Assembly (NCBI GenBank): GCA_003553795.1
Contig: PWFH01000148.1
Span: 1 to 64,000, forward strand
Direction of reading: 5' to 3'
DNA length: 64,000 bases
Source of the DNA: Egibacter sp.
Lineage (GTDB): Bacteria > Actinomycetota > Nitriliruptoria > Euzebyales > Egibacteraceae
Position numbers and translations under genes: made by a program. A model generated the notes under the pieces. It was not told where the DNA came from and did not search any database. It saw only the letters and a list, made by a program, of their open reading frames with translations. Within the stretch, counting starts at the first letter, position 1. The number at the start of each line of letters is the position of its first letter. This document shows positions 1 to 7,700 of the stretch, piece after piece.

Positions 1-59
1 ACCGCGGCGACCCACCCCACCCCGACACCAGCCACCCCGACGACGACGTCCCCTTCTAA
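1..59 (+). CDS. C-terminal tail of an upstream gene, probably single-stranded DNA-binding protein (partial)
   Basis: Reading codons from base 3, the window opens in a frame that ends RGDPPHPDTSHPDDDVPF followed by TAA at 57-59. The last six residues, DDDVPF, match the acidic tip that SSB proteins use to recruit partner proteins (DDDIPF in E. coli), and a Pro-rich disordered linker before it is also usual for SSB. Only 18 codons are visible and the OB-fold lies outside the window, so the assignment rests on the tip alone. The gene converges on the coproheme decarboxylase gene. Confidence 0.5.
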   Translation, partial: RGDPPHPDTSHPDDDVPF

Positions 60-274
60 CCCACCCCACCCCCGGCACCACCAGCACCCCCGCACCCCAC
101 CGCCCCGCCCACCCCGCGGGGCCACACCCCTGCCCACACAACCGCAGCAAGGCCCGCCGATCCGATGGTGACGCCGCGGGTCCGCGGTCGGGTGACGCGG
201 GGGCCGCGCAGCCAGGCGTCGTGCGCGGCTTCGCCACCTCGGTGAGAGCCGGCTGGCGCGAGGGCCGCCGCGGC
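60..274. other. C-rich intergenic region between convergent genes
   Basis: About 215 bases with no credible ORF. The first half is rich in CCACCCC runs. Two GC palindromes (CCCCGCGGGG near 113-122 and paired CCGCGG copies near 175-188) could fold as terminator stems for the convergent genes. No T-tract follows them, so termination is only a possibility. Confidence 0.3.
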
Positions 275-1072
275 CTACGCGAGGTGGAGGTGTCGCAGGA
301 GGTCGTCGGGCTCAGCGACGATGCCGGTGACGAAGGGGCCGAAGTCGGCGAAGCGCGCGCTGGCCTCGTCGAAGCGCATCTCGTAGACGACGTCGCGGAG
401 CGCCTTGGGGTCGTCGGCGAAGAGCGTGACCCCCCATTCCCAGTCGTCGAGGCCGACCGACCCGGTGACGAGCTGGGTGACGCTGCCGCGATGGCGTCGG
501 CCGACCGCGGCGTGCTCGGCCATCAGCCGTCGTCGCTCCTCGAAGGGCAGGGCATACCAGTTGTCCTCCGCCGCGCGGCGCTTGCTCATCGGGTAGAAGC
601 ACAGGACCTTGCGGCGCGGCAGCGTCGGGTAGAGCCGGTGCTGGGTGTAGGACGCCATGCGCTCGGCGAAGGCCGTCACCGCCTCCTCGAGCTCGTCGCT
701 GTCCTCCGCGAGCCCCTCCTCCTCGACGAGGCGACGACGCTCCTGCTCGGCGGTCGGGGTGTACTCCGAGGTCTCGGTGAGTGACACGTAGCTCGCCGCC
801 GGCAGCAGCGCCTGTCCCAGCGGTGAACCAGCGAGCTCGATGGAGAAGCCGTCGAGTGCGGCGAGGTCCGGTCCTGCGGCCATCACCCCGATGTCGGCCT
901 TCTGACCGAGAACGCTGAAGGCGAGCGCCTGGTAGCCGTCGCGCTCGTCGAAGGCGGCGATCCGCGCGGCGAAGTCCCGCGCCGCGCCCGCTGCGCCCTC
1001 GAGCAGCTCACGACGGACGTGGAAGAACAGGTGCAGCACGCCCCAGCCTTCGCTCGGGGTGACCGACGGCAT
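275..1072 (-). CDS. chdC: Coproheme decarboxylase (ChdC/HemQ, chlorite dismutase fold)
   Basis: Converts coproheme III to heme b by two peroxide-dependent decarboxylations, the last step of the coproporphyrin-dependent pathway of Gram-positive bacteria. The 265-residue product has the family length. It carries the YPMSK motif (Y160, the radical-forming tyrosine region) and the AEH stretch with the probable proximal heme ligand H187. The start at 1072 was chosen because GAGGAG lies just upstream; a longer frame reaches 1138 but lacks a ribosome site and conserved sequence. The gene is divergent from the acyl-CoA ligase with 154 bases between starts, in which I see no convincing promoter. No other heme gene is nearby. 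Confidence 0.93.
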   Translation of the reverse strand: MPSVTPSEGWGVLHLFFHVRRELLEGAAGAARDFAARIAAFDERDGYQALAFSVLGQKADIGVMAAGPDLAALDGFSIELAGSPLGQALLPAASYVSLTETSEYTPTAEQERRRLVEEEGLAEDSDELEEAVTAFAERMASYTQHRLYPTLPRRKVLCFYPMSKRRAAEDNWYALPFEERRRLMAEHAAVGRRHRGSVTQLVTGSVGLDDWEWGVTLFADDPKALRDVVYEMRFDEASARFADFGPFVTGIVAEPDDLLRHLHLA

Positions 1073-1226
1073 GGTGGGCTCCTCTCGACGTGGAAGACGG
1101 CGCCAGGCTACGGCGCTACCGGCCTTGCCACCGGCCACCCTGACCTCAACCCCTAGCGTTCAAAGGTGAATACGACGTAAACTCAGGGCTACGCCGTTGG
1201 GGAAAACTCGGGAGGACACCGACACC

Positions 1227-3023
1227 ATGACCGCCATCGCCACTACGCAGGGCATCGCGCCCACCGAGGTTCCCTCGCACCGCAGTCTCGTCGACGTGGT
1301 CTTCGAGCGCGCCGAGGCCGGCGATCACCGCCAGGCGCTGCGCTTCCACGACGGCACCGGTTGGCGCGGCCTCACCTGGGCGCAGTTGGCCGACCGCGTC
1401 ACCGACGTGGCCGCTGGGCTCATCAGCAGCGGTCTCGACCGTGGCGACCGCGTCGCGATCATGAGCAAGACCCGGGTCGAGTGGACCATCGCCGATCTCG
1501 CGGTGCTCGCCGCCGGCGGCGTCGTCGTGCCGATCTACGAGACGAGCTCGGTCGAGCAGTGCGAGTGGATCCTCAGCGACTCCCGCACCCGCTTCGCCTT
1601 CGCCGGTGACGCCGACACCGCCAAGGCCATCGATGCGGCACGTCCGCAGGCGCCCTCGGTCGGCGAGCTCTTCGTCTTCGACGACGGCGGGCTCGACGCC
1701 ATCGCGGACCGCGCGACCGACGACAGCCGCGCAGCGGTGCGGGAGCGCACCGAAGCCACCGGCACCGGCGACCTCTTCAGCCTCATCTACACCTCGGGCA
1801 CGACCGGCAACCCCAAGGGCTGCATGCTCACCCACGGCAACATGCTGTGGACCGCCGAGCAGGCCGGGGTGGTCCTCGAGAAGATCCTCAGCGACGAGGA
1901 CTCGAGCCTGCTGTTCCTGCCGTTGGCCCACGTCTTCGCGCGTCTCGTGCAGTACCTCTGCATCGGCGCGAACGTCACGCTCGGGTTCTCCCGCGGCGTG
2001 GAGCACCTCAGCGAGGACCTCGTCGACTTCCGCCCCACGTTCATCCTCGCGGTGCCGCGGGTCTTCGAGAAGGTCTTCAACGGGGCGCGCCGCAAGGCCA
2101 CCGGGCCGAAGCGCAAGATCTTCGATGCCGCCGTGCAGACCGCCTACGCGTGGTCGGAGGCCGTCGACGCCGATCGCAGTCCCGGGCTGGTGACGAGCTT
2201 CAAGCACGGGCTCTTCGACAAGCTCGTCTACAGCAAGCTGCGCGACGCGATGGGTGGGCGCATCAGCTACTGCGTCTCCGGCGGCGCGCCGCTGGCCCCG
2301 CACCTCGCGCACTTCTTCCACGCCGCGGGCATCACGATCCTCGAGGGCTACGGCCTCACCGAGACCACCGCGCCGGCCACGGTGAACAACCCCGACCGCA
2401 TGCGCATCGGCACCGTCGGGGTGCCGCTGCCCGGCGTCGAGGTCGCGGTCGCCGAGGACGGCGAGGTCCTCATCCGCGGTGGCAACGTCTTCAGCGGCTA
2501 CTTCGGCGACGACGAGGCCACCGCCGCCGTGCTCACCGACGAGGGCTGGTTCCACTCCGGTGACCTCGGCAAGATCGACGAGGACGGCTACATCGCGATC
2601 ACCGGCCGCAAGAAGGAGCTCATCGTCACCGCCGGCGGCAAGAACGTCACCCCGGCGATCCTCGAGGAGCGGCTCAAGGCGCACCCGCTCGTCTCACAGG
2701 CCATGGTCGTCGGCGACAACCGGCCGTTCATCGGCGCGCTCGTGACCCTCGACGTCGAGGCGCTCGAGGCCTTCGCCATCGAGCACGAGCTCACCGGCGA
2801 TACCGCCGAGCTCAAGGACGATCCCCGCGTGCAGGCGGAGATCGACCGTGCGGTCGAGCACGCCAACGCGGTGGTGAGCAAGGCCGAGTCGATCCGCAAG
2901 ACCCGCATCCTCGCCCGCGACTTCACCCAGGACGACGACGAGCTCACGCCTACGCTGAAGCTCATGCGCCGCAACGTCGTCGAGCACTTCGGCGACGAGA
3001 TCGAAGCCCTCTACGCCGAGTAG
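1227..3023 (+). CDS. Long-chain fatty acid-CoA ligase (FadD15-like, AMP-forming)
   Basis: Adenylates long-chain fatty acids and transfers them to CoA. The 598-residue product has the AMP-binding P-loop YTSGTTGNPKG at about residues 188-198, the GYGLTETT motif in the middle and the C-terminal GRKKELI hinge motif. The ATG at 1227 follows GGGAGGAC at good spacing; a TTG at 1197 would add ten residues but has no ribosome site. In mycobacteria the homolog fadD15 also lies next to SRPBCC, ArsA-like and acyltransferase genes (from memory), so this neighbourhood looks ancestral. Chain-length preference cannot be read from sequence. Confidence 0.93.
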   Translation: MTAIATTQGIAPTEVPSHRSLVDVVFERAEAGDHRQALRFHDGTGWRGLTWAQLADRVTDVAAGLISSGLDRGDRVAIMSKTRVEWTIADLAVLAAGGVVVPIYETSSVEQCEWILSDSRTRFAFAGDADTAKAIDAARPQAPSVGELFVFDDGGLDAIADRATDDSRAAVRERTEATGTGDLFSLIYTSGTTGNPKGCMLTHGNMLWTAEQAGVVLEKILSDEDSSLLFLPLAHVFARLVQYLCIGANVTLGFSRGVEHLSEDLVDFRPTFILAVPRVFEKVFNGARRKATGPKRKIFDAAVQTAYAWSEAVDADRSPGLVTSFKHGLFDKLVYSKLRDAMGGRISYCVSGGAPLAPHLAHFFHAAGITILEGYGLTETTAPATVNNPDRMRIGTVGVPLPGVEVAVAEDGEVLIRGGNVFSGYFGDDEATAAVLTDEGWFHSGDLGKIDEDGYIAITGRKKELIVTAGGKNVTPAILEERLKAHPLVSQAMVVGDNRPFIGALVTLDVEALEAFAIEHELTGDTAELKDDPRVQAEIDRAVEHANAVVSKAESIRKTRILARDFTQDDDELTPTLKLMRRNVVEHFGDEIEALYAE

Positions 3024-3029
3024 GCGGGC

Positions 3030-3428
3030 TCAGGCCTGGGCGTCGGCCTCCGCGAGGCGGTCGGCGGCGCGCAGCCCCCACAGCGTGGCCGACGTGCCAG
3101 CGAGCGTCCCGGCGAGGCGGGTGAGCCTCCGCAGCGTGCACGGCGGGGCGAGCGCCATCGCCGCGACGTCGGCGGCATCGGCGACCGCCCCAGCCTCGAC
3201 CCAGCCGCGCAGCCCGGGACCGCCGCGGCGCGCGGCGAGTGCCGCGCCGAGGCCCAGGGCGATCTCGCGGCCGGCGAAGAGCCGCAGCGTGACCTGGGCC
3301 TGATCCCCGACGTGCTCGCGGAAGAGGAATCGTCCGAGGGCGCGCGGCGCGAGCAGCAGCCCGGCGCCGAGCGCCGCCCGCCCCGCGCCGATGACGAGTG
3401 CCTGCCCTGCCGGATCGTCGACGTCCAT
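3030..3428 (-). CDS. Small integral membrane protein of unknown function
   Basis: A 132-residue protein with alternating hydrophobic stretches (a GAGRAALGAGLLL segment near the N-terminus, a GREIALGLGAAL segment and a C-terminal Ala/Leu-rich segment), likely three or four short membrane helices. I do not recognise the family with certainty; it resembles DUF4267-type proteins. GAGGAGG lies just upstream of the ATG at 3428, supporting a real gene. It converges on the acyl-CoA ligase with 6 bases between stops and is divergent from the rhomboid gene, 62 bases away. Confidence 0.65.
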   Translation of the reverse strand: MDVDDPAGQALVIGAGRAALGAGLLLAPRALGRFLFREHVGDQAQVTLRLFAGREIALGLGAALAARRGGPGLRGWVEAGAVADAADVAAMALAPPCTLRRLTRLAGTLAGTSATLWGLRAADRLAEADAQA

Positions 3429-3477
3429 GCCGCCTCCTCGCTGGACCGCCTTGCACGCGGACGGTCTCGGTCGTCGC

Positions 3478-3483
3478 TAGCCT
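3478..3483 (+). promoter_or_regulatory. -10 element TAGCCT of a leaderless promoter
   Basis: TAGCCT ends seven bases before the GTG at 3491, and no Shine-Dalgarno sequence lies between. This spacing places transcription start at or next to the start codon, so the rhomboid mRNA is predicted to be leaderless. No clear -35 is visible. Confidence 0.45.
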
Positions 3484-3490
3484 TTCCCCG

Positions 3491-4324
3491 GTGAGCTCGA
3501 CTGACGCCATCCCCGTCTGCTACCGGCACCCCGACCGACAGACGAGGCTGTCGTGCTCGTCGTGCGGGCGACCCGTCTGCACCGAGTGCGTACGCTCGGC
3601 CTCGGTTGGTCAGCTGTGCCCCGACTGCGTCGCCGAGCGCGGTCAGCAGCGGGTGCTGCGGGCCGAGCAGGTGCAGGCCCAGCAGCGGCGGCCCACGCCG
3701 GTGACCTTCGGCATCCTCATCACCTGCGTGGCGATCATGGCGGTCAGCATCGTCAGCCCCGCCTTCGAGCAGCTCGCGTTCCTGTTCGGAGCCCAGTTCA
3801 ACCGCGGCGTCGCCGCGGGGCAGTGGTGGCGGGTCATCACCGCGGGGTTCCTCCACGCCGACCTCGCGCACATCCTCTTCAACATGTGGGCGCTCTACGT
3901 GCTCGGCCCGCACCTCGAGCGCCAGGCCGGCAGCGCGGCGTTCGCGAGCCTCTACGGGGCGAGCCTCATCGCCGGCGGCGCGGCGTTCTACCTCCTCAAC
4001 CCCGAGGGCGTGGCGGTCGGCGCCTCGGGGGCGATCTTCGGGCTCTTCGGAGCCTGGCTCGCCGTGGCCTACCGCAACCGCAACTCCGCCTGGGGTCGCT
4101 CCGGGCTCAACCAGCTGCTGCTCCTGCTCGGCATCAACCTCGCCCTGCCGCTGTTCATCCCGCGCATCGCCTGGGAGGCCCACCTCGGCGGTCTGCTCGC
4201 GGGGCTGCTCATCGCCACCGCCTGGACGATGCCCGCCCTGCGGGGTCGCCAGCGCCGCAGCGCCCGTATCGCCGTCGGCGTCGCCGTTGGCGTGGTCGCC
4301 CTCGCCGCGGTCATCCTCGCCTGA
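3491..4324 (+). CDS. Rhomboid family intramembrane serine protease with N-terminal B-box-type zinc finger
   Basis: Cleaves transmembrane substrates inside the membrane. The 277-residue product starts with a zinc-binding segment (C10, H13, C22, C25, C30, C33, C43, C46) resembling a B-box. A six-helix rhomboid core follows, with the catalytic serine in GASGAIFG (S179), the catalytic histidine in AHLGG (H231) and the WWR and HxxxN features of the L1/TM2 region. The GTG at 3491 was chosen because a -10 box sits seven bases upstream and the upstream residues are not conserved. The combination of zinc finger and rhomboid is common in actinobacteria. Substrates are unknown. Confidence 0.9.
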   Translation: MSSTDAIPVCYRHPDRQTRLSCSSCGRPVCTECVRSASVGQLCPDCVAERGQQRVLRAEQVQAQQRRPTPVTFGILITCVAIMAVSIVSPAFEQLAFLFGAQFNRGVAAGQWWRVITAGFLHADLAHILFNMWALYVLGPHLERQAGSAAFASLYGASLIAGGAAFYLLNPEGVAVGASGAIFGLFGAWLAVAYRNRNSAWGRSGLNQLLLLLGINLALPLFIPRIAWEAHLGGLLAGLLIATAWTMPALRGRQRRSARIAVGVAVGVVALAAVILA

Positions 4325-4367
4325 GCGCCGGCCTGGTCGGCGCTGGTCCCCCCGGCGGGCGGATGGC

Positions 4368-4373
4368 TACGAT
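4368..4373 (+). promoter_or_regulatory. -10 element TACGAT of a leaderless promoter
   Basis: TACGAT is separated by seven bases from the ATG at 4381, with no ribosome site between. This supports leaderless translation from 4381 rather than from the in-frame ATG at 4363, which lies upstream of the -10 box. Confidence 0.5.
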
Positions 4374-4380
4374 CCAGACG

Positions 4381-4890
4381 ATGCGGATCCACGCCACCGA
4401 CGAGGTGTTCGTGCGGGCGACGCGCGCCGACGTGCACGCCTACCTCGCCGACCCCGGCGGCTACGGGGCCTGGTGGCCGGGAGCGCGCAGCCGGGGCGCG
4501 CCCGACGGTGCCTGGCTCGAGCTCACCACCGCGACACCGGGTCGGTCCCAGCGCCTGCACCTCGCTGTCGTGGGCGAGCGCCGTGACCTCGGCGTGGCCT
4601 TCCGCCTGCGGGGCGACGCCATCGGCAAGGCGGAGTGGTACTACCTCGACGAACCCGACGGCGCGCGGGTCACCTGGCTCATCGACGCGACCGCGACCAC
4701 GCGGTGGGCGCGCCGCTGGCTCGAGGCCCACCGCGCGGCGGTGCGCCGCGGCCAGCGGGCCCTCAAGGACGTCCTCGAGTCGGGACGCCCCGTCGGCGCC
4801 GACCCCGACCCGGCGCTGCTCGAGCGGCAGGATGTCGCGATCGCGCAGTTCGAGGCCGGGGTCGAGCGCTACCTCAAGCGCCGACGATGA
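4381..4890 (+). CDS. SRPBCC-fold protein (START/polyketide cyclase-like)
   Basis: A 169-residue protein with the helix-grip fold pattern: an N-terminal strand (EVFVRATRADVHAYLADP), the W-rich segment GYGAWWPGA, central strands and a long C-terminal helix. Such proteins bind hydrophobic ligands in a cavity; the ligand here is unknown. The stop codon overlaps the next start as ATGA, so it is translationally coupled to the zinc-ribbon membrane protein. A second, unrelated-looking SRPBCC gene lies 1.3 kb downstream. In mycobacteria two SRPBCC genes flank the ArsA-like gene in the same way (from memory). Confidence 0.75.
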   Translation: MRIHATDEVFVRATRADVHAYLADPGGYGAWWPGARSRGAPDGAWLELTTATPGRSQRLHLAVVGERRDLGVAFRLRGDAIGKAEWYYLDEPDGARVTWLIDATATTRWARRWLEAHRAAVRRGQRALKDVLESGRPVGADPDPALLERQDVAIAQFEAGVERYLKRRR

Positions 4891-5609
4891 CCTGCGAGGC
4901 CTGCGGGGCGACGAACCCCGACACCGCGCAGTGGTGCAACCAGTGCCTCGCACCCCTCGGAGGCGGGGGCGCCGACCACGACCAGACCCCCGTCGCGGGG
5001 GAGACCGCCGTGCAGGCCGGGCCGGGCCCGCCGGCCGAGGCCGAGCCCCCCTCAGGCCCGCCGGCCGAGGCCGAGCCCCCCTCAGGCCCGCCGGCCGGGG
5101 CTGAGGCCCACGCAGGCGCCGACGAGGGGTCCGCAGGGGGTGGGCGAGGCTGGTCGTGCCCGGTCTGCGGCAGCGTGGGCGCCACGCCCGACGCGCCGTG
5201 TGCGACCTGCGGGGCCGACCTCGCCGTGCACTACCTGCGGGAGGGTGAGGTCGAGCAGCCGACGCCGCCCTGGGCGCTGGCGCTCGGGCTCTCGGCGCTC
5301 GCGCCCGGCGCGGGCCACGTGCTGCTGCGGCGCTACGCCTCGGCGGCGGCACGGCTCCTGCTCTTCCTCGTCTGGGCCCTCGGCGGGGTCGCCGTGCTCG
5401 GCGGGGGAGCGGGGGCGGCACTCGTCGCGGGACCCCTGCTGCTCGGTGCGGCGGTGCTGTGGCTCGGCAGCCTGGGCGACGTCGCGCTCGCCTCGCAGGG
5501 TGCGGGGCGCGAGCTGCTCAGCGCCCGGGTGCTGCTGTGGCTCGTCGTCGCGGTGACCGGCCTCACGCTGCTCGGTGCCGTGGCGAGCCTCCAGCTCGTC
5601 ACGACGTGA
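4887..5609 (+). CDS. Zinc-ribbon membrane protein of unknown function
   Basis: A 240-residue protein with two zinc ribbons: CEAC...CNQC at the very N-terminus and CPVC...CATC near residue 90. A Pro/Glu/Ala-rich repetitive linker separates them. The C-terminal half has three predicted membrane helices, including the ALAPGAGHVLLRRY start seen in small membrane proteins that carry a zinc ribbon. It overlaps the upstream SRPBCC gene by 4 bases. The function is unknown; a regulatory or scaffold role at the membrane is only a guess. Confidence 0.75.
   Translation: MTCEACGATNPDTAQWCNQCLAPLGGGGADHDQTPVAGETAVQAGPGPPAEAEPPSGPPAEAEPPSGPPAGAEAHAGADEGSAGGGRGWSCPVCGSVGATPDAPCATCGADLAVHYLREGEVEQPTPPWALALGLSALAPGAGHVLLRRYASAAARLLLFLVWALGGVAVLGGGAGAALVAGPLLLGAAVLWLGSLGDVALASQGAGRELLSARVLLWLVVAVTGLTLLGAVASLQLVTT
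5027..5100. repeat. 30-bp in-frame tandem repeat, 2.5 copies
   Basis: Units at 5027-5056 and 5057-5086 are identical, and a partial third copy occupies 5087-5100. Each unit adds ten residues (GPPAEAEPPS) to the linker of the zinc-ribbon membrane protein. The perfect identity points to recent slippage, so copy number may vary between strains. Confidence 0.9.
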
Positions 5610-5693
5610 GCCGCCTTGCGCGCTGCGGTGCCGCCCCCGCGCCGGGCCGTAGGATGCGAGCGAGCCCGTCTCAGTACGACGACTGGAGCCCCC

Positions 5694-6128
5694 GTGAGTG
5701 ACGTGGTCCGCGATGCCGTCCGCGTCGAGGCCTCGCCCGAGGACGTCATGGCCGTCATCGCCGACGTCGAGGCCTACCCGAGCTGGCAGGAGGAGATCAA
5801 GGAGGCCGAGGTCCTCGAGTCCGACGAGCAGGGCCGCCCGCTGCGCGCGCGGCTCAGCGTCGACGCGAAGCTCTTCACGACGACCTACGTGCTGCGCTAC
5901 GACTACCCCGAGGGTGAGATGCGCTGGGAGCTCGAGGAGAGCGACCAGCTGCGCGAGCTCACCGGGCGCTACGTCCTCGAGCCCGACGACGGCGGCACGA
6001 AGGCGACGTACGAGCTCACCGTCGTGCCGCGGATGCGGGTGCCCGGCCTCATGCGCCGCCAGGCCGCCCGGCGCATCGTCGACGGCGCGCTCGAGTCGAT
6101 GCGCCGGCGCGTCGAGGGCGGCGCGTAG
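5694..6128 (+). CDS. SRPBCC family protein (polyketide cyclase/dehydrase-like)
   Basis: A 144-residue protein of the type that begins VRVEASPEDVMAVIADVEAYPSWQEEIKEAEV, a clear SRPBCC opening with the conserved YPSW segment, and ends with the long helix RRQAARRIVDGALESMRRRVE. It is close in pattern to mycobacterial TB16.3-like proteins. The GTG at 5694 has GGAG upstream, and a -10 box TAGGAT at 5650-5655 fits a leader of about 30 bases. The stop lies 3 bases before the ArsA-like ATPase, implying one transcript. The ligand is unknown. Confidence 0.85.
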   Translation: MSDVVRDAVRVEASPEDVMAVIADVEAYPSWQEEIKEAEVLESDEQGRPLRARLSVDAKLFTTTYVLRYDYPEGEMRWELEESDQLRELTGRYVLEPDDGGTKATYELTVVPRMRVPGLMRRQAARRIVDGALESMRRRVEGGA

Positions 6129-6131
6129 CGC

Positions 6132-7310
6132 GTGCGCGTCCTCCTCGTCACCGGCAAGGGCGGGGTCGGCAAGACCTCCGTGGCCGCGGCGACGGCCGCG
6201 CACGCCGCCCGCGCGGGCACGCGCACCCTCCTCGTGTCCACCGATCCGGCGCACTCCCTCGCCGATGCGCTCGACGTCGAGGTCGGCGACGCGCCCACCC
6301 CCCTGGCCCCGGGGCTCGAGGCCGCGCAGGTCGACGCCCGGCGCCGCCTGGTCGACAGCTGGGACGACATCCGCGCCTACCTCGTCACGCTCCTGCGCTG
6401 GGGCGGGCTCGACGAGGTCGCCGCCGAGGAGCTCGCGCTGCTGCCCGGACTCGACGAGCTCTTCGCCCTCGCCGACATCCGCTCGCACGTCGACGCCGGC
6501 GCCGCCGACCTCCTCGTCGTCGACTGCGCGCCCACCGCCGAGACCCTCCGCCTGCTCTCGCTGCCCGACGTCCTCGGCTGGTACCTCGAGCGCGGCTTCG
6601 ACCTCGAGCGGACCCTCGCCCGGGTCGTCCGACCGATGCTCGGCCGACGCTCGGAGGTGCCGCTGCCCGACGACGCGGTCGTCGGCTCCGTCGGGCGGCT
6701 GTACCACGCGCTCGAGCGCGTGCGCGACGTGCTCCTCGACACCGCGACGACGTCGGTCCGACTCGTGTGCACCCCTGAGCGCGTCGTCATCGCCGAGACG
6801 CGCAGGACCCACACCGCGCTCGGGCTCTTCGGCTACCACGTCGACGGCGTCGTCGTGAACCGCGTGCTGCCAGAGGAGGCCTCGGGGCCCTACCTCGACA
6901 CCTGGCGGCAGTCGCAGGCGCGCGGCCTCGCGGCGGTGCGGGAGGGCTTCACCGGCGTGACGCTGCTCACCGCCCCACTGCTCGAGGACGAGCCGATCGG
7001 CCTCACCGCGCTCGCCGAGCTCGGCGCGCGCACCTACGAGGGCCTCGACCCGACGACGCGGCTCAGCGACGGCGAGCCGCTGCGCCTGTGGCGCGACGGC
7101 GACGAGGCCGAGCTGTCGGTCGCGCTGCCGTTCGCCGAGCGCGACGACGTCGACGTCTTCCGGCGCGCCGACGAGCTCTACGTCGCCGTCGACGGCCATA
7201 CCCGCTCGATCCTCCTGCCCCAGCAGCTGCGCCGTGCGCGGGTGGTCGCCGCCGGGCTCGCCGACGGTCGCCTCGACGTGCGCTTCGCCGTGCCCGACGC
7301 CAGCCGCTGA
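6132..7310 (+). CDS. ArsA/Get3-like ATPase
   Basis: A 392-residue deviant-Walker ATPase. The P-loop GKGGVGKTS sits at residues 8-16, the first lysine being the intermonomer signature lysine. The switch region STDPAHSLADAL follows, and the second switch is DCAPTAETLRLL. The C-terminal domain (from about residue 320) is a small beta-rich alpha-crystallin-like segment common in bacterial ArsA homologs. No arsenite genes are nearby, so arsenical export is unlikely; eukaryotic Get3 inserts tail-anchored proteins, but the role of actinobacterial relatives is unsettled. The GTG start lies 3 bases after the SRPBCC stop. Confidence 0.88.
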   Translation: MRVLLVTGKGGVGKTSVAAATAAHAARAGTRTLLVSTDPAHSLADALDVEVGDAPTPLAPGLEAAQVDARRRLVDSWDDIRAYLVTLLRWGGLDEVAAEELALLPGLDELFALADIRSHVDAGAADLLVVDCAPTAETLRLLSLPDVLGWYLERGFDLERTLARVVRPMLGRRSEVPLPDDAVVGSVGRLYHALERVRDVLLDTATTSVRLVCTPERVVIAETRRTHTALGLFGYHVDGVVVNRVLPEEASGPYLDTWRQSQARGLAAVREGFTGVTLLTAPLLEDEPIGLTALAELGARTYEGLDPTTRLSDGEPLRLWRDGDEAELSVALPFAERDDVDVFRRADELYVAVDGHTRSILLPQQLRRARVVAAGLADGRLDVRFAVPDASR

Positions 7311-7346
7311 GGACCAACGGCCATGACCTCGGCCGGGCCCGTTGGG

Positions 7347-7352
7347 TAGGGT
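7347..7352 (+). promoter_or_regulatory. -10 element TAGGGT of a leaderless promoter
   Basis: TAGGGT ends six bases before the ATG at 7359 with no ribosome site between. A weak -35 (ATGACC at 7323-7328) lies 18 bases upstream. The spacing predicts a transcript starting at the ATG. Confidence 0.5.
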
Positions 7353-7358
7353 GCGGGC

Positions 7359-7604
7359 ATGGACGACGGCGCCTTCGGCCACGACGAGCACGCGACCTGC
7401 GGAGGCTGTCCGGTGTGCCTCGTCCTCGACGCCCTCGAGGGCTCGCGCCCCGAGGTCGCCGACCACCTCCGCGCCGCCGCCCGTGAGCTCGGTCTCGCGC
7501 TGCGCGCGGCGGTCGAGGGCATGCCGGCCGCCGAGCCCGCGCCCTCCTCGGGGCTCGAGCGCATCGACCTCGACGACGACGCTGACGCTGACGCTGCAGG
7601 ATGA
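7359..7604 (+). CDS. Small CxxC protein of unknown function
   Basis: An 81-residue acidic protein with CGGCPVC near residue 15, which could bind zinc or act as a thiol pair, followed by a helix (PEVADHLRAAARELGLALRAAVEG) and a disordered Asp/Ala tail encoded by GACGCT repeats. Small proteins of this kind follow ArsA-like genes in other actinobacteria as I remember it. A -10 box six bases before the ATG supports independent leaderless expression. Confidence 0.65.
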   Translation: MDDGAFGHDEHATCGGCPVCLVLDALEGSRPEVADHLRAAARELGLALRAAVEGMPAAEPAPSSGLERIDLDDDADADAAG

Positions 7605-7700
7605 CGCCCCGCGGTCGCGGCCGCGTGCCGCAGCCGCAGTGCCGATGAGGACCGCGACGAGGCGGACAGGACGACGCCTCGGGACAGAGAGGAGCCCGGC

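Noticed and set aside
1171-1179. TACGACGTA palindrome between chdC and the acyl-CoA ligase gene
   Set aside because: Only nine bases, with no extension of symmetry and no promoter to relate it to.
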